This document shows, piece by piece, positions 8,757 through 18,635 of a stretch of 64,000 bases of DNA. Positions within the stretch are counted from its first letter, which is position 1. Every line of letters starts with the position of its first letter. The position numbers and the translations under genes are program-made. The notes under the pieces were generated by a model that was given only the letters and a program-made list of their open reading frames with translations, searched no databases and was not told the origin of the DNA. The stretch comes from Caldanaerobacter subterraneus (GTDB lineage: Bacteria > Bacillota > Thermoanaerobacteria > Thermoanaerobacterales > Thermoanaerobacteraceae): contig NZ_SLWU01000005.1 in assembly GCF_004345675.1 (NCBI RefSeq), positions 1-64,000 on the forward strand, read 5' to 3'.

Positions 8757-9706
8757 TTTTCTAACTCCTTAAAGACTTCTTTAAGGATTTTCTCTCTTGC
8801 TTCTTCGATAGTCCCCTCTATTGTACAGCCAGAGGCCCTTACATGCCCTCCTCCTCCAAAAGTGCTGGCGATTTTGTTTACATCTACTTTTTCCTTTGAC
8901 CGTAAGCTCACTTTCACTTCACCCTCTTTTTCTACAAGGAGCACTGCTACTTCCACTCCTTCAATGTTTCTTCCATAGCTTACTATATTTTCTAAATGAG
9001 ATAAATCTGTTCCTGTCTCTTCAAAATCCTTTTTCAAAATCTCCATATATGAAACCAGGCCATCTTTGTACAAAGTAAGGCTTTCTAAAGCTTTCCCTAA
9101 AAGTTTTGCTTTGTTGAACTTGAGGGAATTAAAGACTTTTTCTGCCACTTCTCTAAACCTTGCCCCATTGTTTATCAAGTCTCCTGCTATGTGATGAGTC
9201 ATAGAAGTGGTGCTCTCATAAGTAAAACCACCTGTATCAGTTAAAATAGCAGTGTAAAAACTTGTAGCTATCTCTTCATCAAAGTCTATACCGAGAAGTT
9301 TCACCAATTGATAAGCTATTTCGGCAGTAGCAGCTGCGTTTGTGTCTACGTAATTTAACTTTGCGTAAAGGGTATTGGAAATATGATGGTCAATATTGAC
9401 TGTGATAGGTCCTTTGTCAAGGAATTCTTTTGAAGACCCTAACCTTTCTTCATCGGCACAGTCAAATATTAACACTAAGTCTGCTTTTTTGTCAAAAGGG
9501 CGGGATATCTTGTCTACATTTGGGACGAAGCTGTACATCTCTGGCAGCTGGTCGTCTATAAAAGCAGATACGTCCTTGCCCATCTTTTTTAAGACTTTGT
9601 ACATTCCAGTGACAGACCCTATAGCATCTCCATCAGGTACTACATGTGTAAGGAGAATTACGCTTTCTGCCTTTTTTATTTCGTTAACTACGTCTATCAG
9701 TATCAA
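8753..9706 (-). CDS. nrnA: DHH-family nanoRNase/pAp phosphatase
   Basis: It is predicted to degrade 2-5-nucleotide RNAs and to dephosphorylate pAp, like B. subtilis NrnA. The DHH domain carries THVVPDGDAIGS (20-31), the metal-binding FDCAD (about 86-90) and IDHHISN (about 109-115); the DHHA1 domain ends with GGGHVRASGC near 288. The length of 317 is normal. It overlaps rbfA upstream and truB downstream by four bases each, a conserved linkage in Firmicutes and actinobacteria. Confidence 0.93.
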   Translation of the reverse strand: MILIDVVNEIKKAESVILLTHVVPDGDAIGSVTGMYKVLKKMGKDVSAFIDDQLPEMYSFVPNVDKISRPFDKKADLVLIFDCADEERLGSSKEFLDKGPITVNIDHHISNTLYAKLNYVDTNAAATAEIAYQLVKLLGIDFDEEIATSFYTAILTDTGGFTYESTTSMTHHIAGDLINNGARFREVAEKVFNSLKFNKAKLLGKALESLTLYKDGLVSYMEILKKDFEETGTDLSHLENIVSYGRNIEGVEVAVLLVEKEGEVKVSLRSKEKVDVNKIASTFGGGGHVRASGCTIEGTIEEAREKILKEVFKELEK

Positions 9707-10062
9707 TTGTCATCACCCTCTTGTTTGTTCAGTTCTTTTAAAATTTCTGAAATTTTTGCGCCGTATTCTATAGAGTGGTCCAGTTCAAATATTATTTCCG
9801 GGGTATATCTCATTTTTATTCTGCGGCCTATTTCGTGCCTGATGTATCCAGCTGCGCTTTTTAATCCTTCAAAAGTTTCTCTCTTTTCTTCTTCACTGCC
9901 ATATATGCTTACATACACTTTTGCATATCGTAAATCTTTAGTCACTTCTATATCCGTTATACTGACCATAGCTTTAATTCTCGGGTCTTTTATTTCTTCC
10001 AATATCATTTTGCTTATTTCTTTTTTCAATTCCTCGGATAATCTATGGCTTCTGTACTGCAT
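9703..10062 (-). CDS. rbfA: 30S ribosome-binding factor A
   Basis: A KH-like assembly factor that binds the 30S neck and helps mature the 16S 5' end; it is important in cold or heat stress. The conserved stretch SEELKKEISKMILEEIKDPR, the beta strand VYVSIYG and RRIKMRYTPEIIFE are present. I choose ATG 10062 (119 residues) because AAAGGATGA lies six bases upstream; the earlier ATG, three codons upstream, overlaps that SD. It is tightly coupled to nrnA by a four-base overlap. Confidence 0.95.
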   Translation of the reverse strand: MQYRSHRLSEELKKEISKMILEEIKDPRIKAMVSITDIEVTKDLRYAKVYVSIYGSEEEKRETFEGLKSAAGYIRHEIGRRIKMRYTPEIIFELDHSIEYGAKISEILKELNKQEGDDN

Positions 10063-10080
10063 TTTTCTCATCCTTTCTTC

Positions 10081-12186
10081 TTAACGAAAGATTTCTTCCA
10101 TTGTGTATGCTTCTATGATATCTCCCTCTTTTATGTCATTGAACTTCTCAATGCCTATTCCGCATTCAAATCCCTGCTGTACTTCTCTCACGTCGTCTTT
10201 AAACCGCTTTAAAGAAGCTATTTTGCCTTCATATATGACTATGCCGTCTCTTACTATTCTCACATCTGCATTTCTTGTAATTTTGCCACTTAGAACATAG
10301 CAACCTGCGACATTTCCTACACCAGGTATCTTGAATACAGCTCTTACTTCAGCTCTTCCCAGCTCTACCTCTTTGTACTTGGGTTCTAACATTCCCTTCA
10401 TTGCTGCTTTTACATCTTCAATAGCATCGTATATTATTCTATAAAGCTTTATCTCTACTTTCTCTTTTTCTGCAAGCGTTTTTGCGTTTGTCTCAGGCCT
10501 TACGTTGAATCCTATTATTATTGCATTTGAAGCCGAGGCCAGCATTACATCTGTCTCAGTGATGGCTCCTACTGCTCCGTGTATGACTCTTACTCTGACT
10601 TCTTCATTGCTCAGTTCCTCCAAAGACTTTCTCAATGCCTCTACTGAACCCTGCACATCAGCTTTTATGATCACATTAAGCTCCTTTACAGTACCTTCCT
10701 GTATCTGTCTGAAGAGGCCTTCCAGAGAGACTTTCTGCTTTTTCTTGAGTTCTAACTCTCTTTGAACCTCTTTTCTTTTCTCTGCAAGTTCTCTCGCTTT
10801 TTTCTCATTTTCCACCACTACAAATTTATCTCCAGCCTCTGGCACTTCGGAAAAGCCCAAAATTTCTACAGGTATAGAAGGACCAGCTTTTTTGATCTTT
10901 CTCCCTTTGTCGTCAAACATCGCTCTTACTTTTCCATAAGTAGTTCCTGCAATTACAGCATCTCCCACCTGAAGCGTTCCATTCTGGACTATTACTGTAG
11001 CCACTGGCCCTTTCCCTTTTTCCAGTTTTGCCTCTATTACAGTTCCACGAGCTGGTTTGTTGGGATTTGCTTTTAGGTCTTCCATTTCTGCTACCAGCAG
11101 TATCATCTCTAAAAGGTCGTCAATTCCTATATTCTTTTTAGCAGAGACGGGAACACAGATTGTGTTACCTCCCCATTCTTCTGGCACAAGTCCTAGTTCA
11201 CTGAGCTCTGTTTTTACCCTATCTGGATTGGCTGTAGGCAAATCAATCTTATTTATAGCCACAATCAGAGGCACATTTGCTGCTTTTACGTGGTTGATAG
11301 CTTCAATTGTCTGCGGCATCACTCCATCGTCAGCAGCTACTACTAGCACAACTATGTCAGTGACACTAGCGCCTCTCGCTCTCATCGCAGTAAAAGCCTC
11401 GTGACCAGGAGTATCTAGAAATACTACCTTTTTGTCGTTTATCTCCACTACAGAAGCTCCTATGTGCTGCGTAATTCCGCCTATCTCTTTCATAGTTACA
11501 TTTGTCTTTCTGATGGCGTCCAATAAAGAAGTCTTTCCGTGGTCTACGTGTCCCATCACTGTAACTATAGGAGGACGAGGTTTCAAATCCTCTTCTCTAT
11601 CAGGTGTATCCTCAAATAGGGCTTCCAGTTCATCTTTAACCTTTTCCTTATCCACCAGGAAACCGTACTCTTCCGCTATTTTTGAAGCTGTTTCAAAGTC
11701 TATTTGCTGGTTTACAGTAACCATTATTCCCTGTGCTATCAATTTTTTTATTATTTCAGTAGGATTTACCTTCATTTTTTCAGCCAATTCTTTGACGGTG
11801 AGAAATTCAGGAATTGTTATTATTTTAATTTCATCTTCTTTAGCGCTTTCTTCTGAGACAAATTTTTTCTGGAACTTCCTGTTCTTTTTGCCGCCCTTTT
11901 TAAAACTCTTTTTGTAAGCTCTTTTCTCTTCTCTGTCCTCATAAAAAGAGTCTTCCTCTATTTCCTTTTCTTCTTTGTCCTGTGCCTCCTGTTCATGAAT
12001 TCTCTGATCTTTTTGCTTCTCTTTAGGTTTTTCTGTGAGCAGGTCTTTTATTAATTCTACTTCTTCGTCCTCCAAAGTGCTCATGTGGTTTTTTACTTTT
12101 ATGTCTAAATCACTCAATTTGGAGAGAAGATCTTTGCTGGAAATATTAAGTTCTTTTGCTAATTCGTATACCCTTGTTTTGGACAT
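10081..12186 (-). CDS. infB: Translation initiation factor IF-2
   Basis: A GTPase that brings fMet-tRNA to the 30S P site and promotes subunit joining. From the ATG at 12186 it has 701 residues: an IF2-N module (about 1-50), a charged, lysine/glutamate-rich linker (about 50-120), a second IF2-N module, then the G domain with [12 protein letters not shown] (about 212-223), DTPGHEAF and NKID, followed by domains II, III and the fMet-tRNA-binding C2 domain. The SD GGAGGTGAATAAT fixes the start at MSKTRVYE; the ATG five codons earlier lies within that SD. The linker is shorter than in mesophilic Bacillus. Confidence 0.97.
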   Translation of the reverse strand: MSKTRVYELAKELNISSKDLLSKLSDLDIKVKNHMSTLEDEEVELIKDLLTEKPKEKQKDQRIHEQEAQDKEEKEIEEDSFYEDREEKRAYKKSFKKGGKKNRKFQKKFVSEESAKEDEIKIITIPEFLTVKELAEKMKVNPTEIIKKLIAQGIMVTVNQQIDFETASKIAEEYGFLVDKEKVKDELEALFEDTPDREEDLKPRPPIVTVMGHVDHGKTSLLDAIRKTNVTMKEIGGITQHIGASVVEINDKKVVFLDTPGHEAFTAMRARGASVTDIVVLVVAADDGVMPQTIEAINHVKAANVPLIVAINKIDLPTANPDRVKTELSELGLVPEEWGGNTICVPVSAKKNIGIDDLLEMILLVAEMEDLKANPNKPARGTVIEAKLEKGKGPVATVIVQNGTLQVGDAVIAGTTYGKVRAMFDDKGRKIKKAGPSIPVEILGFSEVPEAGDKFVVVENEKKARELAEKRKEVQRELELKKKQKVSLEGLFRQIQEGTVKELNVIIKADVQGSVEALRKSLEELSNEEVRVRVIHGAVGAITETDVMLASASNAIIIGFNVRPETNAKTLAEKEKVEIKLYRIIYDAIEDVKAAMKGMLEPKYKEVELGRAEVRAVFKIPGVGNVAGCYVLSGKITRNADVRIVRDGIVIYEGKIASLKRFKDDVREVQQGFECGIGIEKFNDIKEGDIIEAYTMEEIFR

Positions 12187-12187
12187 A

Positions 12188-12511
12188 TTATTCACCTCCA
12201 TAATTTTCCCCCTTTGCCGCCTCCTTGAGTAGTTTCATAAATCCTTCATCAGTAATAGCTATGATTCCGACTATTTCTCTTCCTATCGCTCTACCTAAAT
12301 CCTGTTTGTTCGAATAGACAAGATAGGGGACTTTTTTGTCCGCACATAGTTTAATAAATTTTTCTGAACTTCTTTTAGAAAAATCTTCAGCTATGACCAC
12401 CAAAAAAACTTTTCTGGTTTTTAAATATTTTTCCACACTGTAACTGCCTGAAACCAATTTACCCGCCTTTTTTGCCAAACCGAGTATAGAGTGAAATCTG
12501 TCATTCCTCAT
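12188..12511 (-). CDS. ylxQ: L7Ae-family RNA-binding protein YlxQ
   Basis: A 107-residue L7Ae/L30e-type protein expected to bind kink-turn RNA. Visible features are the basic N-terminus, [13 protein letters not shown] (about 10-22), LVVIAEDFS (about 37-45) and the [16 protein letters not shown]-terminal strand. In Firmicutes it sits between ylxR and infB, as here, and is regarded as a ribosome-associated accessory protein without a firm function. It overlaps ylxR by 11 bases and ends one base before the infB ATG. Confidence 0.9.
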   Translation of the reverse strand: MRNDRFHSILGLAKKAGKLVSGSYSVEKYLKTRKVFLVVIAEDFSKRSSEKFIKLCADKKVPYLVYSNKQDLGRAIGREIVGIIAITDEGFMKLLKEAAKGENYGGE

Positions 12512-12773
12512 CCATTATCTCCCTCTTCAATTGTTCGTATATTTCTTGTGATATAGGGACTTCCAGCGCCTTCTCAAGCCTTTTATGCTTAAAAGCCTTT
12601 TCAAGGCAGTTTACATCCCTGCATATATAGGCACCTCTTCCTGCCACTTTACCTGTTGGGTCTATTTGAACTAAAAAGTCTTTGGCGCGTCTTACTATCC
12701 GTATAAGCTCTTTTTTAGGCTTCATCTCTTGGCAGCCAAGGCACATTCTCATCGGAACTTTTTTTACTTTCAT
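12501..12773 (-). CDS. rnpM: YlxR/RnpM family RNA-binding protein
   Basis: A 90-residue DUF448 protein with the signature MRMCLGCQEMKPKKELIRIV (8-27) and GRGAYICRD (about 45-53). B. subtilis RnpM (YlxR) binds the RNase P RNA and modulates tRNA maturation; that role is inferred here from family membership. The cysteines in CLGC and the later C-rich CRDVNC are kept. It lies between nusA and ylxQ, a near-universal order in Firmicutes. Confidence 0.92.
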   Translation of the reverse strand: MKVKKVPMRMCLGCQEMKPKKELIRIVRRAKDFLVQIDPTGKVAGRGAYICRDVNCLEKAFKHKRLEKALEVPISQEIYEQLKREIMDEE

Positions 12774-12786
12774 TTTTCCACCTCAC

Positions 12787-13827
12787 TCAACTTTTGACCA
12801 TCGACTCGCTTTTTATATCTATCTTCCATCCAGTGAGCTTCGCTGCTAGCCGCGCATTCTGCCCCTCTTTACCTATTGCCAAAGAGAGCTGATAATCTGG
12901 TACAATTACCCTTGCCACTTTTTCTTTCTCGTCTACAATCTCGACGCTTATAGCTTTTGCAGGGCTTAGTGCATTCATGATAAACTCCTGAGGTTTTGAA
13001 CTCCACTTCACAATGTCTATCTTTTCTCCTTTTAATTCATTGACAACAGCCTGAACTCTAGAACCTTTGTAGCCCACACAGGCTCCAATAGGGTCTACAT
13101 TGGAGTCTCTGCTGAACACAGCCATTTTTGTGCGGGAACCTGGTTCTCTCGCAATGCTCCTTATTTCAACTATACCCTGCTGAATCTCGGGCGATTCTAG
13201 TTCAAAAAGCCTTTTAACCAGCCCAGGATGAGACCGAGAGATTATGATTTGAGGCCCTTTTGTGGTCTTTTTTACTTCTACGATGTACACCTTTATCCTG
13301 TCTCCAGGTGAAAAAGTTTCTCCCGGGATTTGCTCAGAAGGAGTAAGTATTGCCTCCACCCTTCCTAGATTGATGAGCACGTTATTTTTTGCTGCTCTTG
13401 TCACAATCCCAGTTACTACTTCCGTCTCTTTTGCCAGGAACTCTTCGTAAATCACATTTCTTTCTGCTTCCCTTATCCTCTGTATTACCACCTGTTTTGC
13501 GTTCTGTGCCGCAATCCTGCCAAAGTTTTTGGGAGTTACTTCTATATCTACAATATCGCCAATCTGGTATTTTTTATTTATCTTCCTCGCATCTTCCAAG
13601 CTTATTTCCAAAAGGTCATTTTTTACTTCTTCCACCACAGTCTTTTGGGCATATACCTTAACATCTCCTGTCTCTCTGTCCATTACAATCTTCACGTTTT
13701 GGGCTGTTCCGTAATTTTTTCTGTAGGCAGAAACCAAAGCCGCCTCTATAGCCTCAAACATGGTCTCTTTAGGTATTCCTTTTTCTTCGCATATTGAATT
13801 CAATGCCTCAATAAATTCTGCATTCAT
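12787..13827 (-). CDS. nusA: Transcription termination/antitermination factor NusA
   Basis: It binds RNA polymerase and nascent RNA, strengthening pauses and termination and linking transcription to rRNA synthesis. The 346 residues comprise the N-terminal polymerase-binding domain (about 1-125), an S1 domain (about 132-200, ending KTTKGPQIIISRSHP) and two KH domains (about 205-345, with GACVGYKGSRVQ and AIGKEGQNARLAAKLTGWKI). The C-terminal acidic repeats of E. coli NusA are absent, as usual in Firmicutes. It is second in the operon after rimP. Confidence 0.97.
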   Translation of the reverse strand: MNAEFIEALNSICEEKGIPKETMFEAIEAALVSAYRKNYGTAQNVKIVMDRETGDVKVYAQKTVVEEVKNDLLEISLEDARKINKKYQIGDIVDIEVTPKNFGRIAAQNAKQVVIQRIREAERNVIYEEFLAKETEVVTGIVTRAAKNNVLINLGRVEAILTPSEQIPGETFSPGDRIKVYIVEVKKTTKGPQIIISRSHPGLVKRLFELESPEIQQGIVEIRSIAREPGSRTKMAVFSRDSNVDPIGACVGYKGSRVQAVVNELKGEKIDIVKWSSKPQEFIMNALSPAKAISVEIVDEKEKVARVIVPDYQLSLAIGKEGQNARLAAKLTGWKIDIKSESMVKS

Positions 13828-13851
13828 TGCGCTTATTCTCCCTCCTTAATT

Positions 13852-14307
13852 TTAAAACTTTATCACAGGTTTAACAAGCCTTACATTCTTCATTTCAAAC
13901 TCCCTTTTCTCTCCATCACATAGGAGGATTATTTTATCCCCTGTGAACTCAAGGAGCTCTCCTGCAAATTTTTTTCTCTTGCCAATGGGCTGGTAAAGAG
14001 ATACTTCAACTTCTTTCCCAAGGTTTCTCTTGAAATCGCGAGGAGTCCTTAAGGGCCTGTCAAGCCCTGGCGAGGATACTTCCAAAATATAGCTGTGATC
14101 TATCGGGTCTACCTCATCCAATCTATCGCTTAAGTACTCGCTCACCAGCTGACAGTCATCAAGCGTTATCCCGCCTTCTTTGTCTATATACACCCTCAAA
14201 TACCAGTACTTGCCTTCTTTTTTATACTCCACATCTACCAGTTCAAAATTATTCTCTTCCAATATTGGCATCACCAATTCTTTTGTAATTTCCTCAATCC
14301 TAGACAT
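13852..14307 (-). CDS. rimP: Ribosome maturation factor RimP
   Basis: A 30S assembly factor. The 151-residue protein has the RimP N-terminal domain with LRVYIDKEGGITLDDC (about 53-68) and EVSSPGLDRPLR (about 98-109), then the SH3-like C-terminal domain. The SD AAGGAGG lies six to seven bases before the ATG. It is the first gene of the rimP-nusA-ylxR-ylxQ-infB-rbfA-nrnA-truB-ribF operon and follows a consensus-like promoter and a leader hairpin. Confidence 0.95.
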   Translation of the reverse strand: MSRIEEITKELVMPILEENNFELVDVEYKKEGKYWYLRVYIDKEGGITLDDCQLVSEYLSDRLDEVDPIDHSYILEVSSPGLDRPLRTPRDFKRNLGKEVEVSLYQPIGKRKKFAGELLEFTGDKIILLCDGEKREFEMKNVRLVKPVIKF

Positions 14308-14332
14308 CTCCGATCCTCCTTAAATATAAACT

Positions 14333-14357
14333 AAAGAGTGGGAAACTCCCACTCTTT
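14333..14357 (-). terminator. Leader hairpin/attenuator before rimP
   Basis: An 11-bp perfect stem (14333-14343 with 14347-14357) and 3-base loop lie in the leader between the candidate promoter and rimP. On the minus strand it is followed by an interrupted T-run (TTTAGTTTATATTT). It could end polC transcripts and attenuate the nusA operon. Confidence 0.6.
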
Positions 14358-14383
14358 TTAAAGTCCTCTAGGTTGCCATACTA

Positions 14384-14412
14384 ATTATACCATACACCTT
14401 CTGGTAAAGCAA
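14384..14412 (-). promoter_or_regulatory. Candidate promoter of the rimP-nusA-infB operon
   Basis: TTGCTT (14407-14412), a 17-base spacer and a perfect TATAAT (14384-14389) on the minus strand, just past the polC stop and about 77 bases before rimP. This is among the best promoter matches in the window. Confidence 0.75.
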
Positions 14413-14414
14413 TA

Positions 14415-17400
14415 TCAAAATAAACTTAATTGATTAGATTCTGGCAAATCTTCTAAACATCCATACTGTTTTAATATTTCAATAACAGTTTTACTTACCC
14501 TGGTTCGATTCCTGAAATCTTCAATGGATATAAATTTGCCATTTTCTCTCTCCTGGGCAATTGCCTTTGCGGCCTGTATTCCCACTCCTTCAAGAGAATT
14601 TAGTGGAGGCAAAAGTCCTTCTTCTGTAATTAAAAACTTCTCGGCATCGGACCTGTATAGGTCCACATTTGTGAATTTGATGCCCCTTAAGTACATCTCA
14701 AGTGCTACCTCTAATACTGTCAACAAGTTTTTCTCTTTTGGTGTAGCGTTGTTGCCCTTCGCTTCAATTTCTTTTATTGCCCTTTTTATGCTCTCTTTGC
14801 CCCCTAAAACTATGTCTAAGTTAAAGTCATCTGCTCTCACAGTAAAATAGGTAGCATAGAAAGCTTCAGGATAATACACCTTAAAATACGCAATTCTAAA
14901 TGCCATGATCACATAGGCTACAGCGTGAGCTTTTGGGAACATGTATTTTATCTTCTGGCAGGACTGTATAAACCAGTCGGGCACGCCGTGTTTTTTCATC
15001 TCTTCAATTTCTTCCTGTGTAACGCCTTTTCCTTTTCTAACATTTTCCATTATCTTAAAGGAAAGCTTTTTATCCATTCCTTTGCTTATTAAGTAAAGCA
15101 TTATGTCGTCTCTTGCAGCAATTACTTCCTTTAAAGTAGCGATCCCTTCTCTTATTATATCCTGCGCATTATTTAACCATACATCTGTTCCATGAGAAAG
15201 CCCACTTATCCTGACAAGCTCATCAAAAGTTGTGGGACGGGTCTCAATTAGCATCTGTCTCACAAACTTTGTTCCAAACTCAGGAAGCCCTAGCGTTCCA
15301 ACGGGAGTGCCAAGTTCCTCAGGGTCTATTCCCAAAGCTTCTACGCTTGTAAAAAGGCTCATGGTCTTTTTGTCGTCCAGAGGTATTTTTCTGGCATTTA
15401 CACCTGTCAAATCCTCCAGCATCCTTATTACAGTAGGGTCATCATGCCCCAGTATGTCCAATTTTAGAAGCTTTCCACTCAAAGAATGGTAATCAAAATG
15501 GGTAGTTATGACATCGGTATCTTCCGCATCTGCAGGCCTTTGAATTGGAGTAAAGTCGTAAATGCTTTTGTCCTTTGGAACCACCATGACTCCTCCGGGA
15601 TGCTGTCCTGTGGTTCTCTTTATGCCTGTACATCCCATTGTCAGCCTTTTTATTTCTGACTTGTGTACAGTTAAATTCCTCTCTTCAAAGTATTTTTTCA
15701 CATATCCGTAAGCAGTCTTATCCGCCAGCGTTCCAATAGTACCTGCCCTGAAAACATGGCCTTTTCCAAAAAGTTCTTCAGTGTACCTGTGAGCTATGGG
15801 CTGATATTCTCCAGAAAAGTTTAGGTCTATATCCGGCTCCTTATCTCCTTCAAAGCCCATAAACACTTCAAAAGGTATGTCAAAGCCGTCTTTTTTCATC
15901 AAAGTGCCGCAGTTAGGGCAGTACTTGTCAGGCATGTCAACTCCGCAGCCAAAAGACCCGTCCGTCACAAACTCTGAGTGTTTGCATTTTGGACACACGT
16001 AATGAGGAGGCAGCGGATTTACCTCTGTAATGCCGCTCATAGTAGCTACCAGAGAAGACCCTACAGAGCCTCTTGAACCAACCAAATATCCATCCTGCAG
16101 CGACTTTGATACTAGCTTCTGAGCTATTACGTACATTACAGCGTAACCGTTGTTTATTATGGCGTTTAGCTCTCTGTCAAGCCTTTCCTGCACAATTGGA
16201 GGCAATGGGTCACCGTATATCTCATGAGCTTTTTCAAGGGTAATCCTTCTTAATTCTTCTTCTGCCCCTTCGATGACAGGCGGAAAAGTTCCCTCAGGAA
16301 TAGGCTTTACATCTTCCACAATTTCCGCAATTTTATTTGGATTTTCAATGACTACCTCTCTGGCAGCTTCTTCTCCTAGATATTCAAACTCCATAAGCAT
16401 TTCTTCAGTTGTCCTAAAGTAAAGAGGAGGCTGTCTGTCCGCATCCTTATACCCTTTGCCCGCCATTAATATTTTTCTGTACACATCGTCCCACGGGTCT
16501 AAAAAATGCACATCTCCTGTTGCTACTACCAGCTTGTTGTACTTTTTCCCAAGTTCGTATATCTTTCTGTTTATTTCTTTAAGTTCTTCTACGCTTCTTA
16601 CCTCTCCTCTTTCAATCAAAAATTCGTTGTTCCCCACAGGCTGAATTTCCAAATAGTCGTAAAAGTTGATTATATCTTCGAGCTTCTTTTCCTCCAAGTT
16701 AGAAACCAAGGCTCTGAACACTTCTCCCTGCTCACAGGCAGACCCTATGATCAGCCCTTCTCTCATTTTCACCAACAGACTCTTTGGTATTCTGGGGGTG
16801 CGGTGGAAAAACTCCAGGTTTGACCTAGATATTATCTCGTATAAATTCCTTAAACCCTTCTGGTCCTTTACCAAAATTGTCACATGGTATACAGGCAATT
16901 TTTTTACGTCCACTTCCCTTTCCATCAAAACCGAGTTGATTTCGCTTACACTCTTTATGCCTATTTCTTGCAGCTTTTCTAGCATCTTAATGAAAATTTC
17001 TGCTGTAGCCTTCGCGTCTTCCACGGCCCTGTGGTGATGCAAAAGCTTTACTTCAAAAAATTCAGCAAGAGTGTCGAGTTTGTAATTTTTAAGCTCTTGG
17101 TACAGATGCCTGCTCAACTCAAGCGTATCTAAGACAGTGTTTTCAACAGTCAAACCTAGTTTCTTAGCCTTTGATTTAATAAAGGACACATCAAAATTGG
17201 CATTGTGTGCTACCAGAACTGCTCCTTTTGCAAATTCCAAAAATTTAGGCAACACCTCTTCTATTAAAGGAGCATCTTTAACCATTGATTCATCGATTCC
17301 TGTGAGTTTTGTGATGAAAGAAGAAATGGGTATTTGAGGATTTACAAAAGTTTCAAAAGTATCTACTATTTTCTTGTTTTTGATCTTGACAGCACCAATC

Positions 17401-18620
17401 TCTATTATCTCGTCATTTATGTTTGAAAGGCCTGTGGTTTCGATATCAAATACCACAAATTCGCCTTCCAAACTAGCTTCGGATTCTCCAGTGACAATTG
17501 GTATTCCGTCATCCACCATATACCCTTCCATTCCGTATATAACCTTAACCCCATACTCTCGAGATGCTTCCATTGCCTCTGGAAAAGCTTGAACCACTGC
17601 GTGGTCTGTTATTGCAACAGCCTTGTGTCCCCATTCTGCCGCTCTCTTTATCACTTCAGTAGCAGAAGGGACGGCATCTAAAGTGCTCATCTGGGTGTGA
17701 AGGTGAAGCTCCACTCTCTTTTCTTCGGACAAATCCATTCTCTTTTTTGGAGGAATGAGCTCTAAGTCTTTCAAATCAATTACAAGGTCTCCTTCGTACT
17801 TATCGTATATCACATTTCCTCTTAACCTGACAAAAGTTCCTACATCTATTTCATCTTTCAAAATTTCATATTTTTCTTCTGTCAAAAAGGTTTTGACAAG
17901 TATTGAACTAGTATAATCTGTAATGTCAAACACCATGAGAACTTTTGACTTCAACTCTTTAAAATCAATAGAAAATATTTCTCCTTCAATCACTACCTCA
18001 TCGGTTTCTGCACTTACATCCTTAATAGAGATAGGTTTAGCTTTAATTTCTTTGCCAAGGAGAACTCTATTTTCTTCAGACCTACTCTTCTCCTTTTTAG
18101 ACTTCTCATCTTTTTGGATAACTTCCTCAATTGCTTTTATGTCTTCTTCGATTATTTTTTCTGCAATTTCTTCCCCTTCTTCTGAAAAAATAAGTTCTAC
18201 ATCTAAATTAAGTTCATACCTGTTCCTTAAAAATTCTCTTATTGCAAAATCTAATTTGCTGCTTTTAGCCATTTCGTAAATTGCGTAAGTTGGAGCCTTT
18301 ACAGTTATCCTATTCTGTCCCTCTTTTGCGACATCACAGGTCTTTAAAAAACTTAAGGAAGAAGGGTACTCTTCGCTAAGCTCTAATACTACTTTCTCCC
18401 AGTTTTCCAAAACCTCTTCTACTGTTGATAAAGAAGGGCTTTCCACCACAATCTTTATCTCCTTTAGAGAAGGAAAGCTTTCCTCCAAAAAAGACTGAAA
18501 TTCTGAGAGCTTTTGTGCATTTGATGAGAAAGAGGAGACAACCACAGTGAGTTTTCGGCTCTTTTTTTCAACTCTTACTTTTTTTATTTGCATGTTTTCC
18601 AAGAAAGTCGCTGGAACCAT
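14415..18620 (-). CDS. polC: DNA polymerase III alpha subunit, PolC type
   Basis: The leading-strand replicative polymerase of low-GC Gram-positives, with built-in proofreading. In order its 1401 residues show an N-terminal domain, an OB fold (about 205-295), the first PHP part (ELHLHTQMSTLDAV, about 305), the inserted DEDD exonuclease (VVFDIETTG to HHRAVEDAKAT, about 388-545), the rest of PHP, a four-cysteine zinc site (CPKC...CPNC, about 860-895), the palm with PDIDLNFSGE, and the fingers and helix-hairpin-helix C-terminus (GVGIQAAKAIA). The ending SLF resembles a beta-clamp-binding tail. It is complete, and is last in the pyrH-polC run. Confidence 0.98.
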   Translation of the reverse strand: MVPATFLENMQIKKVRVEKKSRKLTVVVSSFSSNAQKLSEFQSFLEESFPSLKEIKIVVESPSLSTVEEVLENWEKVVLELSEEYPSSLSFLKTCDVAKEGQNRITVKAPTYAIYEMAKSSKLDFAIREFLRNRYELNLDVELIFSEEGEEIAEKIIEEDIKAIEEVIQKDEKSKKEKSRSEENRVLLGKEIKAKPISIKDVSAETDEVVIEGEIFSIDFKELKSKVLMVFDITDYTSSILVKTFLTEEKYEILKDEIDVGTFVRLRGNVIYDKYEGDLVIDLKDLELIPPKKRMDLSEEKRVELHLHTQMSTLDAVPSATEVIKRAAEWGHKAVAITDHAVVQAFPEAMEASREYGVKVIYGMEGYMVDDGIPIVTGESEASLEGEFVVFDIETTGLSNINDEIIEIGAVKIKNKKIVDTFETFVNPQIPISSFITKLTGIDESMVKDAPLIEEVLPKFLEFAKGAVLVAHNANFDVSFIKSKAKKLGLTVENTVLDTLELSRHLYQELKNYKLDTLAEFFEVKLLHHHRAVEDAKATAEIFIKMLEKLQEIGIKSVSEINSVLMEREVDVKKLPVYHVTILVKDQKGLRNLYEIISRSNLEFFHRTPRIPKSLLVKMREGLIIGSACEQGEVFRALVSNLEEKKLEDIINFYDYLEIQPVGNNEFLIERGEVRSVEELKEINRKIYELGKKYNKLVVATGDVHFLDPWDDVYRKILMAGKGYKDADRQPPLYFRTTEEMLMEFEYLGEEAAREVVIENPNKIAEIVEDVKPIPEGTFPPVIEGAEEELRRITLEKAHEIYGDPLPPIVQERLDRELNAIINNGYAVMYVIAQKLVSKSLQDGYLVGSRGSVGSSLVATMSGITEVNPLPPHYVCPKCKHSEFVTDGSFGCGVDMPDKYCPNCGTLMKKDGFDIPFEVFMGFEGDKEPDIDLNFSGEYQPIAHRYTEELFGKGHVFRAGTIGTLADKTAYGYVKKYFEERNLTVHKSEIKRLTMGCTGIKRTTGQHPGGVMVVPKDKSIYDFTPIQRPADAEDTDVITTHFDYHSLSGKLLKLDILGHDDPTVIRMLEDLTGVNARKIPLDDKKTMSLFTSVEALGIDPEELGTPVGTLGLPEFGTKFVRQMLIETRPTTFDELVRISGLSHGTDVWLNNAQDIIREGIATLKEVIAARDDIMLYLISKGMDKKLSFKIMENVRKGKGVTQEEIEEMKKHGVPDWFIQSCQKIKYMFPKAHAVAYVIMAFRIAYFKVYYPEAFYATYFTVRADDFNLDIVLGGKESIKRAIKEIEAKGNNATPKEKNLLTVLEVALEMYLRGIKFTNVDLYRSDAEKFLITEEGLLPPLNSLEGVGIQAAKAIAQERENGKFISIEDFRNRTRVSKTVIEILKQYGCLEDLPESNQLSLF

Positions 18621-18635
18621 GTTCTATCCCTCTTT

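Noticed and set aside
12187-12201. An infB start at the upstream ATG (MEVNN)
   Set aside because: That ATG lies in the SD GGAGGTGA; the ATG at 12186 has proper spacing and matches the family N-terminus.
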